Source of the DNA: Litorivita sp050633545
Lineage (GTDB): Bacteria; Pseudomonadota; Alphaproteobacteria; Rhodobacterales; Rhodobacteraceae
Reading direction: 5' to 3'
DNA: 64,000 nt
NCBI GenBank assembly: GCA_050633545.1
Contig: JBOEGS010000006.1
Location: forward strand, 62,001-126,000
How positions within the stretch are numbered: the first letter of the stretch is position 1; every line of letters begins with the position of its first letter. Both the position numbers and the translations under genes were made by a program. Below, in pieces: positions 24,238 to 33,292 of this stretch. The notes below the pieces were generated by a model. That model had not been told where the DNA came from and did no database searches. It saw only the letters and a list, made by a program, of their open reading frames with translations.

Positions 24238-25237
24238 AGCGGATCCTCGGGTCGAGCACGCCGTAGAGCACATCGGCGATCAGGTTGAACACCACGATCA
24301 GCACGGCGAAAATAAAGGTCAGGCTTTGCACCATGGGCAGGTCGTTGGCTTCGATTGCGGTGATCAAAAGCTGTCCCAGCCCGTTCACCTTGAACACCTG
24401 TTCGGTGATAATCGCGCCGCCAAAGACCTGCGGCACGCCAAGGGCGATGACGGTCACCACGGGGATCATCGAGTTGCGCAGCACATGCGAGAGCACCACG
24501 ATGCGTTCGCTCAGCCCCTTGGCGCGTGCGGTGCGCACGTAATCCTGACCGAGGTTGTCGAGCATGGAGGCGCGCATAAAGCGGCTGATTTGCGCGGCGT
24601 TATAGAGGGCCAGAACAAAGACCGGCAGCACCATCTGGCGGATCTGCATCTTGAAACTGGCCCAGTCGTTGACCACCAAAGTGGTGTCATAGATCGAGGG
24701 GAACCAGCCCAGTTGCACCGAGAAAATCACGATGAGCAAAACGCCGGTAAAAAACGTCGGCACCGAAAAGCCGACCATCGAGATGAATGTGCCGATCTGG
24801 TCGAACCATGAATATTGCTTGTAGGCCGAGTAAATCCCGATCGGTAGCGCGATGAGCACCCCGACGATATAGCTCATGCCCACCACCCAAAGGGTTTGCG
24901 GCATACGCTGCGCGACGATGTCCATCACGGGGCTGCGGGTTTGCCACGAAATCACCCGCTGCTGGCCTTCGGCGAGCGAGGTGTTGAAGAGCACGTCGAT
25001 CAAATGCATCGGCTCGATGATGAAGAATTGATAGAGCCAGTTGCCAAAGCGGATATGGATCGGCTCGCCGAGGCCGAGCGCCTCGCGCATGCGCTCTTTG
25101 ACTTCCGGCGGCACGGTGAGCGGCACCTGCGCCATCGGATCACCGGGGGCGAGTTCAAGCAGCAAGAAGATCACAAGGCTGATGAACAAAAGCGTCGGGA
25201 CGGCAAGGACCAATCGTCGAATGGTAAAGGTCAGCAT
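24230..25237 (-). CDS. Peptide/nickel-type ABC transporter permease (DppB/OppB family)
   Basis: 335 aa with six membrane helices. The N terminus MLTFTIRRLVLAVPTLLFISLVIF and the QVPLTVPPEVKERMREALGLGEPI region are typical of DppB. The EAA loop is around RTARAKGLSERIVVLSHVLRNSM. It pairs with the DppC-type permease encoded next with an 8-bp overlap (translational coupling). It lies 103 bp downstream of the binding-protein gene, with a terminator-like hairpin in between, so permeases are expected to be made at a lower level than the binding protein. Confidence 0.94.
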   Translation of the reverse strand: MLTFTIRRLVLAVPTLLFISLVIFLLLELAPGDPMAQVPLTVPPEVKERMREALGLGEPIHIRFGNWLYQFFIIEPMHLIDVLFNTSLAEGQQRVISWQTRSPVMDIVAQRMPQTLWVVGMSYIVGVLIALPIGIYSAYKQYSWFDQIGTFISMVGFSVPTFFTGVLLIVIFSVQLGWFPSIYDTTLVVNDWASFKMQIRQMVLPVFVLALYNAAQISRFMRASMLDNLGQDYVRTARAKGLSERIVVLSHVLRNSMIPVVTVIALGVPQVFGGAIITEQVFKVNGLGQLLITAIEANDLPMVQSLTFIFAVLIVVFNLIADVLYGVLDPRIRYD

Positions 25238-25293
25238 ATACGGCGCCTTTGCAAGTCAGTCTGAATAGCGGAGGAGGAGTAGGGGAGATACGC

Positions 25294-25324
25294 AAAAGGG
25301 CGCGCCAAATCCAGCGGCGCGCCC
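25294..25324 (-). terminator. Terminator/attenuator between binding-protein and permease genes
   Basis: Perfect 9-bp stem GGGCGCGCC (25298-25306) and GGCGCGCCC (25316-25324) with a 9-nt loop. On the minus strand it is followed by TTTT. It lies 16 bp after the binding-protein stop and before the permease genes. Confidence 0.85.
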
Positions 25325-25340
25325 TTCGCAGTTCTTTGGA

Positions 25341-27038
25341 TTACTTCACACGGTGCCAATCGGCGGCATTCCAGATTTCGGAATCCCATGTGTTGAGCAC
25401 CACACCGCCAAGGTTGTTGGCATGGGCCGAGACACGGCCACGATCCACCAGCGGGATGATGACATAGGCCTGCATCAGCATGTCGTTCATCGCTTTGGCC
25501 AATTCGGCGCGCTTGTTGATGTCGCCGGTTTTTGCCATTTCGGCGATCAAAGCATCATAGTCTTCCGAGCAAAAGCGCGGCATGTTGTTGCCTTGCCATT
25601 GGGTTTCGGGGCGCGGGAACTCGTCGCAGGCCCAGTTGGCCATATAGGCTTCGGGGTCGGTGCCGTCGAAGTTGTTGGCATACATTTCCACATCGGCCCA
25701 GAACTTTTGGAAGGTGTCGGGCGATCCGGGATCACCGCCAAAGAAGACCGAACCGGAGATGTTGCGCAATTCGGTTTCCACGCCGATCTCGCCCCACCAC
25801 TGTTTGAGCAGGGCTTGGAAGTCCTGACGCACGGCGTTGGTCGAGGTTTGGAAGAGCATCGACAGGCGCACGCCGTCTTTGGCACGGACGCCGTCCGCCC
25901 CTTTGGCCCAACCCGCATCATCGAGGATTTTATTCGCACCGGCGATGTCTTGGACAAGGCAGCCGTCATTGGCCGTCGAGGCATAGATCGCAGGGGCGGG
26001 CAGGACGTTGCACGTGGGACGGCCCGCATCGCCATAACCGATTTCGGTCAGCAATTCGCGGTCAATCGCCATCGAGAGCGCCTTGCGCACGTTGATGTCG
26101 GTCAAGAAGGGGTGCGGGTGTTTCGCGGTGCCGCGCTCGTCGCCCAATGCCGCCGAGGTGTCGGTCTGGTTGACCTGAATTTGCTCGACCAATGTGCCAA
26201 AGCCCGAGACGATCTTGCCTTTGCCCGCAGCTTCCATCTTGGCCAGAACTTCGGGCGCAAGTTGCAAGTTCCACGCATAGTCAAACTCGCCGGTTTCCAG
26301 AACCGAACGACCCGCTGACGTTGCATCGCCGCCGCCCTTGAGGGTGACTTTGGCAAACGCCGGTTTGGCCGGATCGCGGTAGTAGGGGTTGGCCTCAAGC
26401 TGGACCACGTCGTTGGGACGGAAATCGGTCACCACAAAGGGACCGGTGCCGATGGGGCCAAAGTTTGCATCGGTGCATTCGGGCATTTTCGGGCCCAAGC
26501 AGTCCTGGAACTGTGCCTTTTGCAAGATCGGCGATTGCGCGCCGACGAAGGGACCGTAGGGGAAGGGTTTGACCACGCCGAATTTCACCACGACGGTCTG
26601 CGCATCGGGGGTTTCCACCGCCGTGACATCAAGGAATTTTTCCGATTGGGCACAGCCGCCGCCCTCTGCGGTGCAGTATTCCCATGTGAATTTGACATCC
26701 TCGGAGGTCACATCAGAGCCGTCCGACCATTTGAGCCCGTCCTTGAGCTTCCATGTGATCGAGGTCAGATCGGCCGAGACGCCGCCGTTTTTCACGGTGG
26801 GCACTTCGTCGACAAGCCATGGCACCATCGCGCCGGTTTCATTGTAGCGCGCGAGAGGCTCGACCACCAAAGAGGCCGCTTCGAGGTCTTTGGTGCCGCC
26901 CGAAAGATAGGGCGTCATGATCGAGGGCGCTTGCCAATAGATGATTTTCACTTCGCCGTCGCTGCCGCGTTCGGCCATTGCCGCAGGGGCAAAGGCGCTG
27001 GCTGCGATAGCCCCGAGAAGTAGGGATTTCAGGTTCAT
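25341..27038 (-). CDS. Peptide ABC transporter periplasmic substrate-binding protein (SBP family 5)
   Basis: About 565 aa from ATG 27038 (GGAGAGAG upstream). Residues 1-22 are a signal peptide ending in AMA. Family-5 features are visible: LTSITWKLKDGLKWSDGSDVTSEDVKFTWEY is the cluster-C core, followed by TGPFVVTDFRPNDVVQLEANPYY. Six or more Cys in the mature protein (CTAEGGGC, CLGPKMPEC, CNVLP, CLVQD, CDEF, CSED) suggest disulfides in the periplasm. It delivers peptide-like ligands to the permeases encoded downstream. The matching double ATPase is on the opposite strand 320 bp away. Confidence 0.95.
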   Translation of the reverse strand: MNLKSLLLGAIAASAFAPAAMAERGSDGEVKIIYWQAPSIMTPYLSGGTKDLEAASLVVEPLARYNETGAMVPWLVDEVPTVKNGGVSADLTSITWKLKDGLKWSDGSDVTSEDVKFTWEYCTAEGGGCAQSEKFLDVTAVETPDAQTVVVKFGVVKPFPYGPFVGAQSPILQKAQFQDCLGPKMPECTDANFGPIGTGPFVVTDFRPNDVVQLEANPYYRDPAKPAFAKVTLKGGGDATSAGRSVLETGEFDYAWNLQLAPEVLAKMEAAGKGKIVSGFGTLVEQIQVNQTDTSAALGDERGTAKHPHPFLTDINVRKALSMAIDRELLTEIGYGDAGRPTCNVLPAPAIYASTANDGCLVQDIAGANKILDDAGWAKGADGVRAKDGVRLSMLFQTSTNAVRQDFQALLKQWWGEIGVETELRNISGSVFFGGDPGSPDTFQKFWADVEMYANNFDGTDPEAYMANWACDEFPRPETQWQGNNMPRFCSEDYDALIAEMAKTGDINKRAELAKAMNDMLMQAYVIIPLVDRGRVSAHANNLGGVVLNTWDSEIWNAADWHRVK

Positions 27039-27361
27039 AACTCTCTCCATGTTGGACACGTCTTTATGCTGGCGCGTGTCTTAGGCGTGCGTGTGGGGAA
27101 AGCTTGTGGTGCCTCCGTTCGGGCCATGGCTCGACGATTGCGCACCGCGCACCGAACAGCCGATTGCGCGCCGATCGGATTCCCCCACGATTTCAACATC
27201 GAAAACCGAAGCCGCGCAAAATGCAAGCAATTGATTTGACCAAATGGTCCACGCCGTCGCGGCAGCTTGCTACCGTAGTGATAGCGGTTTGACACTGCGG
27301 TGCCTGTGTCTGTAGCGTCGGGCGAGTTAAACCGCCCCTCCTGTAACTGGATAGCTTGCCA
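27039..27361. promoter_or_regulatory. Divergent control region of the peptide transporter
   Basis: Lies between the two transporter transcripts and holds no gene. A possible plus-strand promoter is TTGACA (27289-27294), an 18-bp spacer and TAGCGT (27313-27318). A palindrome, GACCA-AA-TGGTC (27238-27249), sits about 40 bp upstream of that -35 and is a candidate operator for both directions. Confidence 0.45.
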
Positions 27362-29182
27362 ATGCTTGATCAGCCCATTGCCGAAATTCGCTCCTTGCGG
27401 GTTGAATTTCAAACCAAAGACGGACCCGTTGTGGGGGTTGAAGATGTGTCCTTTACGGTGGGCGCGGGCGAAACCGTTTGTATCGTTGGGGAATCCGGTT
27501 CGGGCAAATCGGTGTCCTCCTTGGCGTTGATGCGCTTGATCGAATATGGCGGCGGCACAATTGCCGGCGGCGAGATGCTGTTTCACCCGCAAGAGGGCGC
27601 CGATCTGGACCTTGCGGATGCCGATCAAAGCCTGATGCGCACCATTCGCGGCAATCAGATCGGGATGATCTTTCAAGAGCCGATGACCGCGTTGAACCCT
27701 GTGTTCACGGTCGAAAGGCAATTGACCGAAGGGCTGCGGCTGCACAAGGGAATGACCAAAAAACAGGCGCAGGCGCGGGCGCTCGAGCTTTTGCGCCAAG
27801 TGCGCATTCCCGAGCCGGAGCGCCGTCTGGCGCAATATCCGCATGAATTGTCCGGCGGGATGCGCCAAAGGGTGGTGATCGCCATGGCGCTGGCCTGCGA
27901 GCCGCGCCTGCTGATCGCGGACGAGCCGACGACCGCCTTGGATGTGACGATTCAGGCCGAAATTCTGGCCCTGATCGACCGGCTGAAACGCGAAACCGGC
28001 ACGGCGGTGATGTTTATCACCCATGACATGGCGGTGGTCGCGCAAATGGCCGACCGCGTTGTGGTGATGTTTCGCGGCAATAAGGTCGAAGAGGGCACGG
28101 TCGAGGATATTTTCGAGCGGCCCCAGCACAATTACACCAAGGCGCTTCTCGCCGCTGTGCCCCGATTGGGCGAAATGCGCGGCAAACCCCTGCCCGAACC
28201 GATGCGGCTCTTGGGGCAGGAGGGCCAAGAGATCAAACCGATTACGGGCACTGACGAGCCTTTGTTGACGGTGAAAAACCTCACCACGCGCTTTGCGGTC
28301 AAGGGCGGGTTTTTCCGCCGCACCGTTGCCAATGTGCATGCCGCCGAGGATGTGTCTTTTACCTTGATGAAGGGCCGCACGCTGAGCCTTGTGGGCGAAT
28401 CCGGTTGCGGCAAATCCACCGTTGGCCGCTCGATCTTGCGTCTGGTGGAGCCGCTGTCGGGCGAGGTGCGCGTCGGCGAGCGCGATATCATGCCGCTGGG
28501 CATGGGCGATTTGCGCCGCGCCCGTCAGGACATGCAAATGATCTTCCAAGACCCATTCGCCAGCCTCAATCCGCAAATGAATTTGGCCGATCAGGTCTCT
28601 GAACCCATGCGCAATTTCGGCACCCGTAGCGGCGCGGATATGCAGGCGCGGGTCGCGATGTTGTTTGACCGTGTGGAGTTGCCGCGCAGCTTCATGCACC
28701 GTTATCCGCATGAACTCTCCGGCGGGCAGCGCCAGCGCGTCGCCATCGCCCGCGCGCTGGCGCTCAATCCCAAACTCATCATCGCCGATGAAGCGGTTTC
28801 GGCGCTGGATGTGTCGGTGCAGGCGCAGGTCGTCAACCTGATGATGGAGCTACAGGCCGATCTGGGCCTGAGCTATCTGTTTATCAGCCACGACATGGCC
28901 GTGGTGGAGCGGGTCAGCCATGATGTCGGGGTGATGTATTTGGGCCGTATTGTCGAAATCGGCCCGCGCGCTGCGGTCTTCGAAAACCCCCAGCACCCCT
29001 ATACCAAAGCCTTGATGAAGGCGGTTCCGATTGCCGATCCGCATCAGCGCAAGTCGGAAAAAGATTTGAATTTCAAGCCGATCCCTTCGCCAATTCATCC
29101 TGTCGGGCACCGCCCCGAACCCAGCCTTTACCGCGAGGTGGCGTCCGGTCATCTGGTTTTGACCACCGACAGCGGGTATTGA
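27362..29182 (+). CDS. Double-domain peptide ABC transporter ATPase (DppD-DppF fusion)
   Basis: About 606 aa with two complete ATPase units in one chain. Unit 1: Walker A GESGSGKS near residue 40, signature LSGGMRQRVVIAMAL, Walker B LLIADEPTTALDV. Unit 2: Walker A GESGCGKST near 345, signature LSGGQRQRVAIARAL, Walker B LIIADEAVSALDVS. Each unit ends with the oligopeptide-type extension (PHNYTKALL / PQHPYTKALMKAVP). It energises the DppB/C permeases encoded divergently. ATG 27362 is preferred to the TTG 6 bp earlier. The stop is 6 bp before the next gene, so it leads a three-gene operon. Confidence 0.95.
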   Translation: MLDQPIAEIRSLRVEFQTKDGPVVGVEDVSFTVGAGETVCIVGESGSGKSVSSLALMRLIEYGGGTIAGGEMLFHPQEGADLDLADADQSLMRTIRGNQIGMIFQEPMTALNPVFTVERQLTEGLRLHKGMTKKQAQARALELLRQVRIPEPERRLAQYPHELSGGMRQRVVIAMALACEPRLLIADEPTTALDVTIQAEILALIDRLKRETGTAVMFITHDMAVVAQMADRVVVMFRGNKVEEGTVEDIFERPQHNYTKALLAAVPRLGEMRGKPLPEPMRLLGQEGQEIKPITGTDEPLLTVKNLTTRFAVKGGFFRRTVANVHAAEDVSFTLMKGRTLSLVGESGCGKSTVGRSILRLVEPLSGEVRVGERDIMPLGMGDLRRARQDMQMIFQDPFASLNPQMNLADQVSEPMRNFGTRSGADMQARVAMLFDRVELPRSFMHRYPHELSGGQRQRVAIARALALNPKLIIADEAVSALDVSVQAQVVNLMMELQADLGLSYLFISHDMAVVERVSHDVGVMYLGRIVEIGPRAAVFENPQHPYTKALMKAVPIADPHQRKSEKDLNFKPIPSPIHPVGHRPEPSLYREVASGHLVLTTDSGY

Positions 29183-29188
29183 GCGCCG

Positions 29189-30355
29189 ATGACCGACCGC
29201 CTGACGCCGCTTGAGATCATGACCGCTCTGGTCGGCTTTCCCACCGTCTCCAGCGCCAGTAACCTGCCGCTGATCGATTGGGTCGAGGGCTACCTCAAGG
29301 ACCATGGTATCATCGCCCATCGCCATTATGACGAGACGGGCGAAAAGGCGGCCCTCTTCGCCCATGTCGGGCCTGCGGTCGAGGGGGCGGTGGTGTTGTC
29401 GGGCCATACTGATGTGGTCCCCGTCGAGGGGCAACCATGGGCCGGTGATCCGTTTCGCGTGACCGAGCGCGGCGGGCGCTATTACGGGCGCGGGTGTTGC
29501 GACATGAAGGGCTTTGACGCGCTGGCGATCTGGGCTTTGGTCGAGTCGCAGCATCGCGCCATCAAACGCCCGCTACAAATCGCGCTCAGCTATGACGAGG
29601 AAACCGGATGCACCGGCGCGCCGCCGATGATAGCGGCGATGCATAATGTGCTCCCGAAGGGCGAGGCGGTGATCGTGGGCGAGCCGTCGGGCATGGATAT
29701 CGTCACCGGCCATAAGGGCGGCGCCAGCTATGGCACCCATATGATCGGCGTCGATGTGCACAGCTCGATGATGCACAGGGGCGTGAATGCGATCATGGAA
29801 GGCGCCAAATTGATCACTTGGGCCAATGATCAAAACGCCGCCAACCGCGCCAAGGCGCCCTCCGTGGTTGCGGCGCTTTTTGATCCGCCCTGGACCACGG
29901 TGCATGTTGGCACGATCCGCGGCGGCACGGCGCATAACATCACCGCGCGCGATTGCTGGTTCGATCTTGATTTTCGGGTCTTGCCGGACGAGGATCCGGC
30001 CGCATGGCGCGCGGCCTATTTCGCTCGTGTGCAAGAGGTCGAGGCCGACATGCAAACCGTGTGCCCGCAGGCGCGGATCGAGATCGAAGAGGTGTTTTCC
30101 ATCCCGCCCCTGCGCCCCGAAGCGGACGGGCGGGCCGAGGCATTGGCACGGCGCATCACGGGGGCGAACGGATCAAAAGTGGTCAGCTACGGCACCGAAG
30201 CAGGGCATTTCCAATCGGCGGGCTATTCGGTCGTCGTTTGCGGCCCAGGCGATATTGCCCAAGCGCATCAACCTGATGAATACATAGAGAAATCCCAGTT
30301 TGAGGCCGGACATACCTTTATGTGCCGCCTGCTGGACCAACTGGCGGAAGGATAA
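29189..30355 (+). CDS. argE: M20-family deacetylase, acetylornithine deacetylase (ArgE) type
   Basis: 388 aa. Di-zinc motifs: GHTDVVPVEG (first His and the catalytic Asp), YGRGCCDMKGF (bridging Asp), YDEETGC (general base Glu-Glu) and VGEPSGMD, with the late His in QAHQPDEYI. The dimerisation domain contains GVDVHSSMMHRGVNAI. ArgE removes the acetyl group from N-acetylornithine in the cytoplasm. The setting inside a peptide-import operon also allows a role in deacylating imported N-acyl amino acids, so the gene name is by similarity only. It follows the ATPase by 6 bp and precedes a second M20 enzyme by 3 bp. Confidence 0.85.
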   Translation: MTDRLTPLEIMTALVGFPTVSSASNLPLIDWVEGYLKDHGIIAHRHYDETGEKAALFAHVGPAVEGAVVLSGHTDVVPVEGQPWAGDPFRVTERGGRYYGRGCCDMKGFDALAIWALVESQHRAIKRPLQIALSYDEETGCTGAPPMIAAMHNVLPKGEAVIVGEPSGMDIVTGHKGGASYGTHMIGVDVHSSMMHRGVNAIMEGAKLITWANDQNAANRAKAPSVVAALFDPPWTTVHVGTIRGGTAHNITARDCWFDLDFRVLPDEDPAAWRAAYFARVQEVEADMQTVCPQARIEIEEVFSIPPLRPEADGRAEALARRITGANGSKVVSYGTEAGHFQSAGYSVVVCGPGDIAQAHQPDEYIEKSQFEAGHTFMCRLLDQLAEG

Positions 30356-30358
30356 TCC

Positions 30359-31522
30359 ATGCCTGTCAAAAACCGGTTTGCCGAATTGCAAAGTGAAATC
30401 ACCGCGTGGCGCCGCGATATTCACACCCATCCCGAATTGATGTTCGACACCCATCGCACCTCGGCTCTGGTGGCCGAAAAGCTGCGCGCCTTTGGCTGTG
30501 ACGAGGTCAGCGAAGGCATCGGCCGCACCGGTGTTGTCGGCGTGATCAAAGGCCGCAAGAACGGGTCGGGCAAGGTCATCGGGCTGCGCGCCGATATGGA
30601 TGCTTTGCCGATCCTCGAGGCAACGGGGCTGGACTATGCCTCAACGACCCCTGGTGCGATGCATGCCTGCGGTCATGACGGCCATACGGCGATGCTATTG
30701 GGGGCGGCGAAATACCTTGGCGAGACGCGCAATTTCGACGGCACGGTGGTGGTAATCTTCCAGCCAGCCGAAGAGGGCGGCGGCGGCGGCAAGGTCATGT
30801 GCGACGACGGGATGATGGAGCGATGGAACATCCAAGAGGTCTATGGCATGCACAATTGGCCCGGCATGCCCGTGGGCAGCTTTGCCATCCGCGAGGGCGG
30901 GTTTTTCGCGGCGACCGATGAATTTACCGTGACGATTGAAGGGCTTGGCGGTCATGCGGCCAAACCGCATGAAACCATCGACCCGACGGTGACGGCCTCG
31001 CATGTGGTGCTGGCGCTGCAATCCATCGCCAGCCGCAATGTCGACCCGACCGAACAGGTCGTGGTGTCGGTCACATCGTTTCGCACGGAATCGGATGCCT
31101 ATAACGTGATCCCGCAGCGCGTCGAATTGCGCGGCACGGTGCGCACCTTGGACCGCGATGTGCGGCTGCAGGCCGAAGAGCGGTTCAAAGCCTTGGTGTC
31201 GCACACGGCGGCGGCCTACGGGGCCAAGGCCGATATCCATTTCGAGAATAACTATCCGGTGATGGTCAACAGCCCCGAGCAAACCGGATTTGCCGCAGAG
31301 GTTGCGCGCAAGGTTGCGGGCGATTGCGCCGAGGCGCCGCTGGTCATGGGCGGCGAGGATTTCGCCTATATGCTCGAAGAGCGTCCCGGAGCCTATATTC
31401 TGGTCGGCAATGGCGACACGGCGATGGTGCACCACCCCGAATACAACTTCAACGACGAGGCGATTCCGGCGGGCTGTAGCTGGTGGGCGGAGATTGCCGA
31501 GCAGCGGATGCCCATCGGTTAA
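30359..31522 (+). CDS. M20 amidohydrolase (hippurate hydrolase/N-acyl-amino-acid hydrolase type)
   Basis: 387 aa. Motifs of the HipO/IAA-amidohydrolase branch: WRRDIHTHPELMFD at the N terminus, GLRADMDALPI, HACGHDGHTAMLLGAAKYL (metal His residues), FQPAEEGGGGG (metal and base Glu) and GGEDFAYMLEERPGAYILVGNG near the end. It cleaves amide bonds between an acyl group and an amino acid. It is the last gene of the ATPase-argE operon, ended by a strong terminator at 31565. This supports a pathway in which imported acylated or short peptides are processed in the cytoplasm. Confidence 0.9.
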   Translation: MPVKNRFAELQSEITAWRRDIHTHPELMFDTHRTSALVAEKLRAFGCDEVSEGIGRTGVVGVIKGRKNGSGKVIGLRADMDALPILEATGLDYASTTPGAMHACGHDGHTAMLLGAAKYLGETRNFDGTVVVIFQPAEEGGGGGKVMCDDGMMERWNIQEVYGMHNWPGMPVGSFAIREGGFFAATDEFTVTIEGLGGHAAKPHETIDPTVTASHVVLALQSIASRNVDPTEQVVVSVTSFRTESDAYNVIPQRVELRGTVRTLDRDVRLQAEERFKALVSHTAAAYGAKADIHFENNYPVMVNSPEQTGFAAEVARKVAGDCAEAPLVMGGEDFAYMLEERPGAYILVGNGDTAMVHHPEYNFNDEAIPAGCSWWAEIAEQRMPIG

Positions 31523-31564
31523 ACCGCGTCCCATGCTCTGAATTCGCAGTCCCTAGAAATGACA

Positions 31565-31599
31565 ACGCCCGCTGCGTTCACGGACGCGGCGGGCGTTTT
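31565..31599 (+). terminator. Intrinsic terminator after the M20 operon
   Basis: Stem ACGCCCGC (31565-31572) and GCGGGCGT (31589-31596), 16-nt loop with some inner pairing, then a T-run (31596-31599). The facing moaA gene ends 19 bp to the right. Confidence 0.85.
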
Positions 31600-31617
31600 G
31601 CCTTTTGGGGCGGTGGG

Positions 31618-32649
31618 TTAGCCGCCGGTGTGGCTCATGTGGCGCGACATCTGGCCATCGACCACCTGCCGCGAATAATCGAAATCATGGCCCTTGGGCT
31701 TGTGGCTGATCGCGTCGCGAATGGCGGCCTCCAGAACCGCCGCATCATTGGGCGCGCGGCGCAAAGGCGTGCGCAGATCGGCCATGTCTTCTTGGCCAAG
31801 GCACATATAAAGATCCCCCGTGCAGGTCAGCCGCACGCGGTTGCAGCTTTCGCAAAAATTATGGCTCAGCGGTGTGATGAAGCCGATTTTTTGCCCCGTT
31901 TCCTCAAGGCGCACATAGCGCGCAGGCCCGCCCGAGCGCTCGGCCAGATCGGTCAGCGTGTAATGTTCGGCATAGGCGGCGCGCAGGTCCTTGAGCGGCC
32001 AATACTGGTCCAAACGGTCCTCGTTGCCGATGTCGCCCATGGGCATGACCTCGATCCACGTCAGATCCATATCGCGCGCGGCGCACCATTCGGTGATCGG
32101 AATGAGTTCGCTCTCGTTAAAGCCTTTGAGCGCCACCACGTTGATTTTGACACGCAGCCCCGCATCTTGCGCCGCATCAATGCCGCGCAGCACCTGATCC
32201 AAACGGCCCCAGCGGGTAATGTCGGCAAATTTCTGTGCGTCCAGCGTGTCGAGCGAGATATTGACCCGTTTGACCCCCGCCGCGGCCAAGGGGGCGGCGA
32301 ATTTTTCAAGCTGCGATCCATTGGTCGTCAGCGTCAATTCCTTGAGCGCGCCGCTTTCCAGATGCCGCGTCATCCCCTCGAAAAACGTCATGATCCCGCG
32401 CCGCACCAATGGCTCGCCACCGGTGATGCGCAATTTCTCGACGCCCAGCCCGATAAAGGTCGAGCACATGAAATCCAGCTCTTCGAGCGTCAACAGCTCT
32501 TTCTTGGGCAAGAATGTCATGTTTTCCGACATGCAATAGACACAGCGAAAATCGCATCGGTCCGTGACCGAGACGCGCAAGTAGTTGATTGCGCGTGCAA
32601 AAGGATCGATGAGCGGTGCCAAGTCTGGGGCGGTATTTGCATGTGTCAT
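31618..32649 (-). CDS. moaA: GTP 3',8-cyclase
   Basis: 343 aa radical-SAM enzyme that starts molybdenum-cofactor synthesis by converting GTP to 3',8-cyclo-GTP. The N-terminal [4Fe-4S] motif has Cys32, Cys36 and Cys39 (CDFRCVYC), with GGEP at KLRITGGEPLVRRG. The C-terminal second cluster lies in CESCNRVRLTCTGDLYMC. The chain ends in Gly-Gly, which is needed for activity in MoaA. It stands alone here, without moaBCE. It is functionally relevant to this window because the iorAB enzyme needs molybdopterin. It is divergent from the next small gene, with 96 bp between. Confidence 0.97.
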   Translation of the reverse strand: MTHANTAPDLAPLIDPFARAINYLRVSVTDRCDFRCVYCMSENMTFLPKKELLTLEELDFMCSTFIGLGVEKLRITGGEPLVRRGIMTFFEGMTRHLESGALKELTLTTNGSQLEKFAAPLAAAGVKRVNISLDTLDAQKFADITRWGRLDQVLRGIDAAQDAGLRVKINVVALKGFNESELIPITEWCAARDMDLTWIEVMPMGDIGNEDRLDQYWPLKDLRAAYAEHYTLTDLAERSGGPARYVRLEETGQKIGFITPLSHNFCESCNRVRLTCTGDLYMCLGQEDMADLRTPLRRAPNDAAVLEAAIRDAISHKPKGHDFDYSRQVVDGQMSRHMSHTGG

Positions 32650-32745
32650 TGGGCGAAGGTAGGGGCGCGCGGGCGGCGGGGCAAGTGCGATCTTGGTGTT
32701 GCTGTGGGTGTTGTTTTGGCGCGGGTTTCATCCTAGTTTCGGGGC

Positions 32746-33285
32746 ATGAAACATATACTGCCTTGCTTCGTTCTGTTCTGCGCCGTTTTTGCGCAAAGTG
32801 GCTGCGCTTTGGTGCAAAAGCCCGCCCAAAGCGACCCGCCAGAGGCCATTCTTCAAACCGAGGCCGAGGCGCCGCCAGAGGCTGGCGCCGAGACCGATGC
32901 GCAGGCCGTAGGCGCGCAAGCCCCCGCCGCGCCGCCCAAACGCCCGCCCGCATCGGCCCGCACGGCAGAGCAATTCGACACCACAAGCAAAGCCGACCGC
33001 GCCGCCGCCGTCGAGGCGGCGACCGATACGCAGGGCAGGCTTTTGGGGCGCAGCATCACCAGCCTCGGAACGCCGACCGAAGCCGGATTCTGGATCAAAA
33101 CGCCATTGGCCGAGGCGCGCGCCAAAGGGCGGGTGAGCCATCCCGAAACGGGCGCGAGCGTGCAGGTGGATTTGATCCCGCTGGACGGCGAGAAAACCGG
33201 CGGCAGCCGCATTTCATTGGCCGCGATGCGGCTTTTGGGGGTGGCGCTGACGGACCTGCCGGAGCTTGATATTTATATGCAATAA
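32746..33285 (+). CDS. Putative lipoprotein of unknown function (179 aa)
   Basis: The N terminus has a short signal ending in AQSGC, a relaxed lipobox with Cys20 (Gln at -3 instead of the usual Leu). A Pro/Ala/Glu-rich, probably unstructured stretch (about 25-75) follows. A compact C-terminal part (about 85-179) is built around GRLLGRSITSLGTPTEAGFWIKTPL, VSHPETGASVQVDLIPL and SRISLAAMRLLGVALTDLPELDIYMQ. It probably lies at the outer membrane or periplasm. I recognise the type from Rhodobacterales genomes but no function. It converges on the DNA-repair gene with a 7-bp gap. Confidence 0.8.
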   Translation: MKHILPCFVLFCAVFAQSGCALVQKPAQSDPPEAILQTEAEAPPEAGAETDAQAVGAQAPAAPPKRPPASARTAEQFDTTSKADRAAAVEAATDTQGRLLGRSITSLGTPTEAGFWIKTPLAEARAKGRVSHPETGASVQVDLIPLDGEKTGGSRISLAAMRLLGVALTDLPELDIYMQ

Positions 33286-33292
33286 CAGCGTG

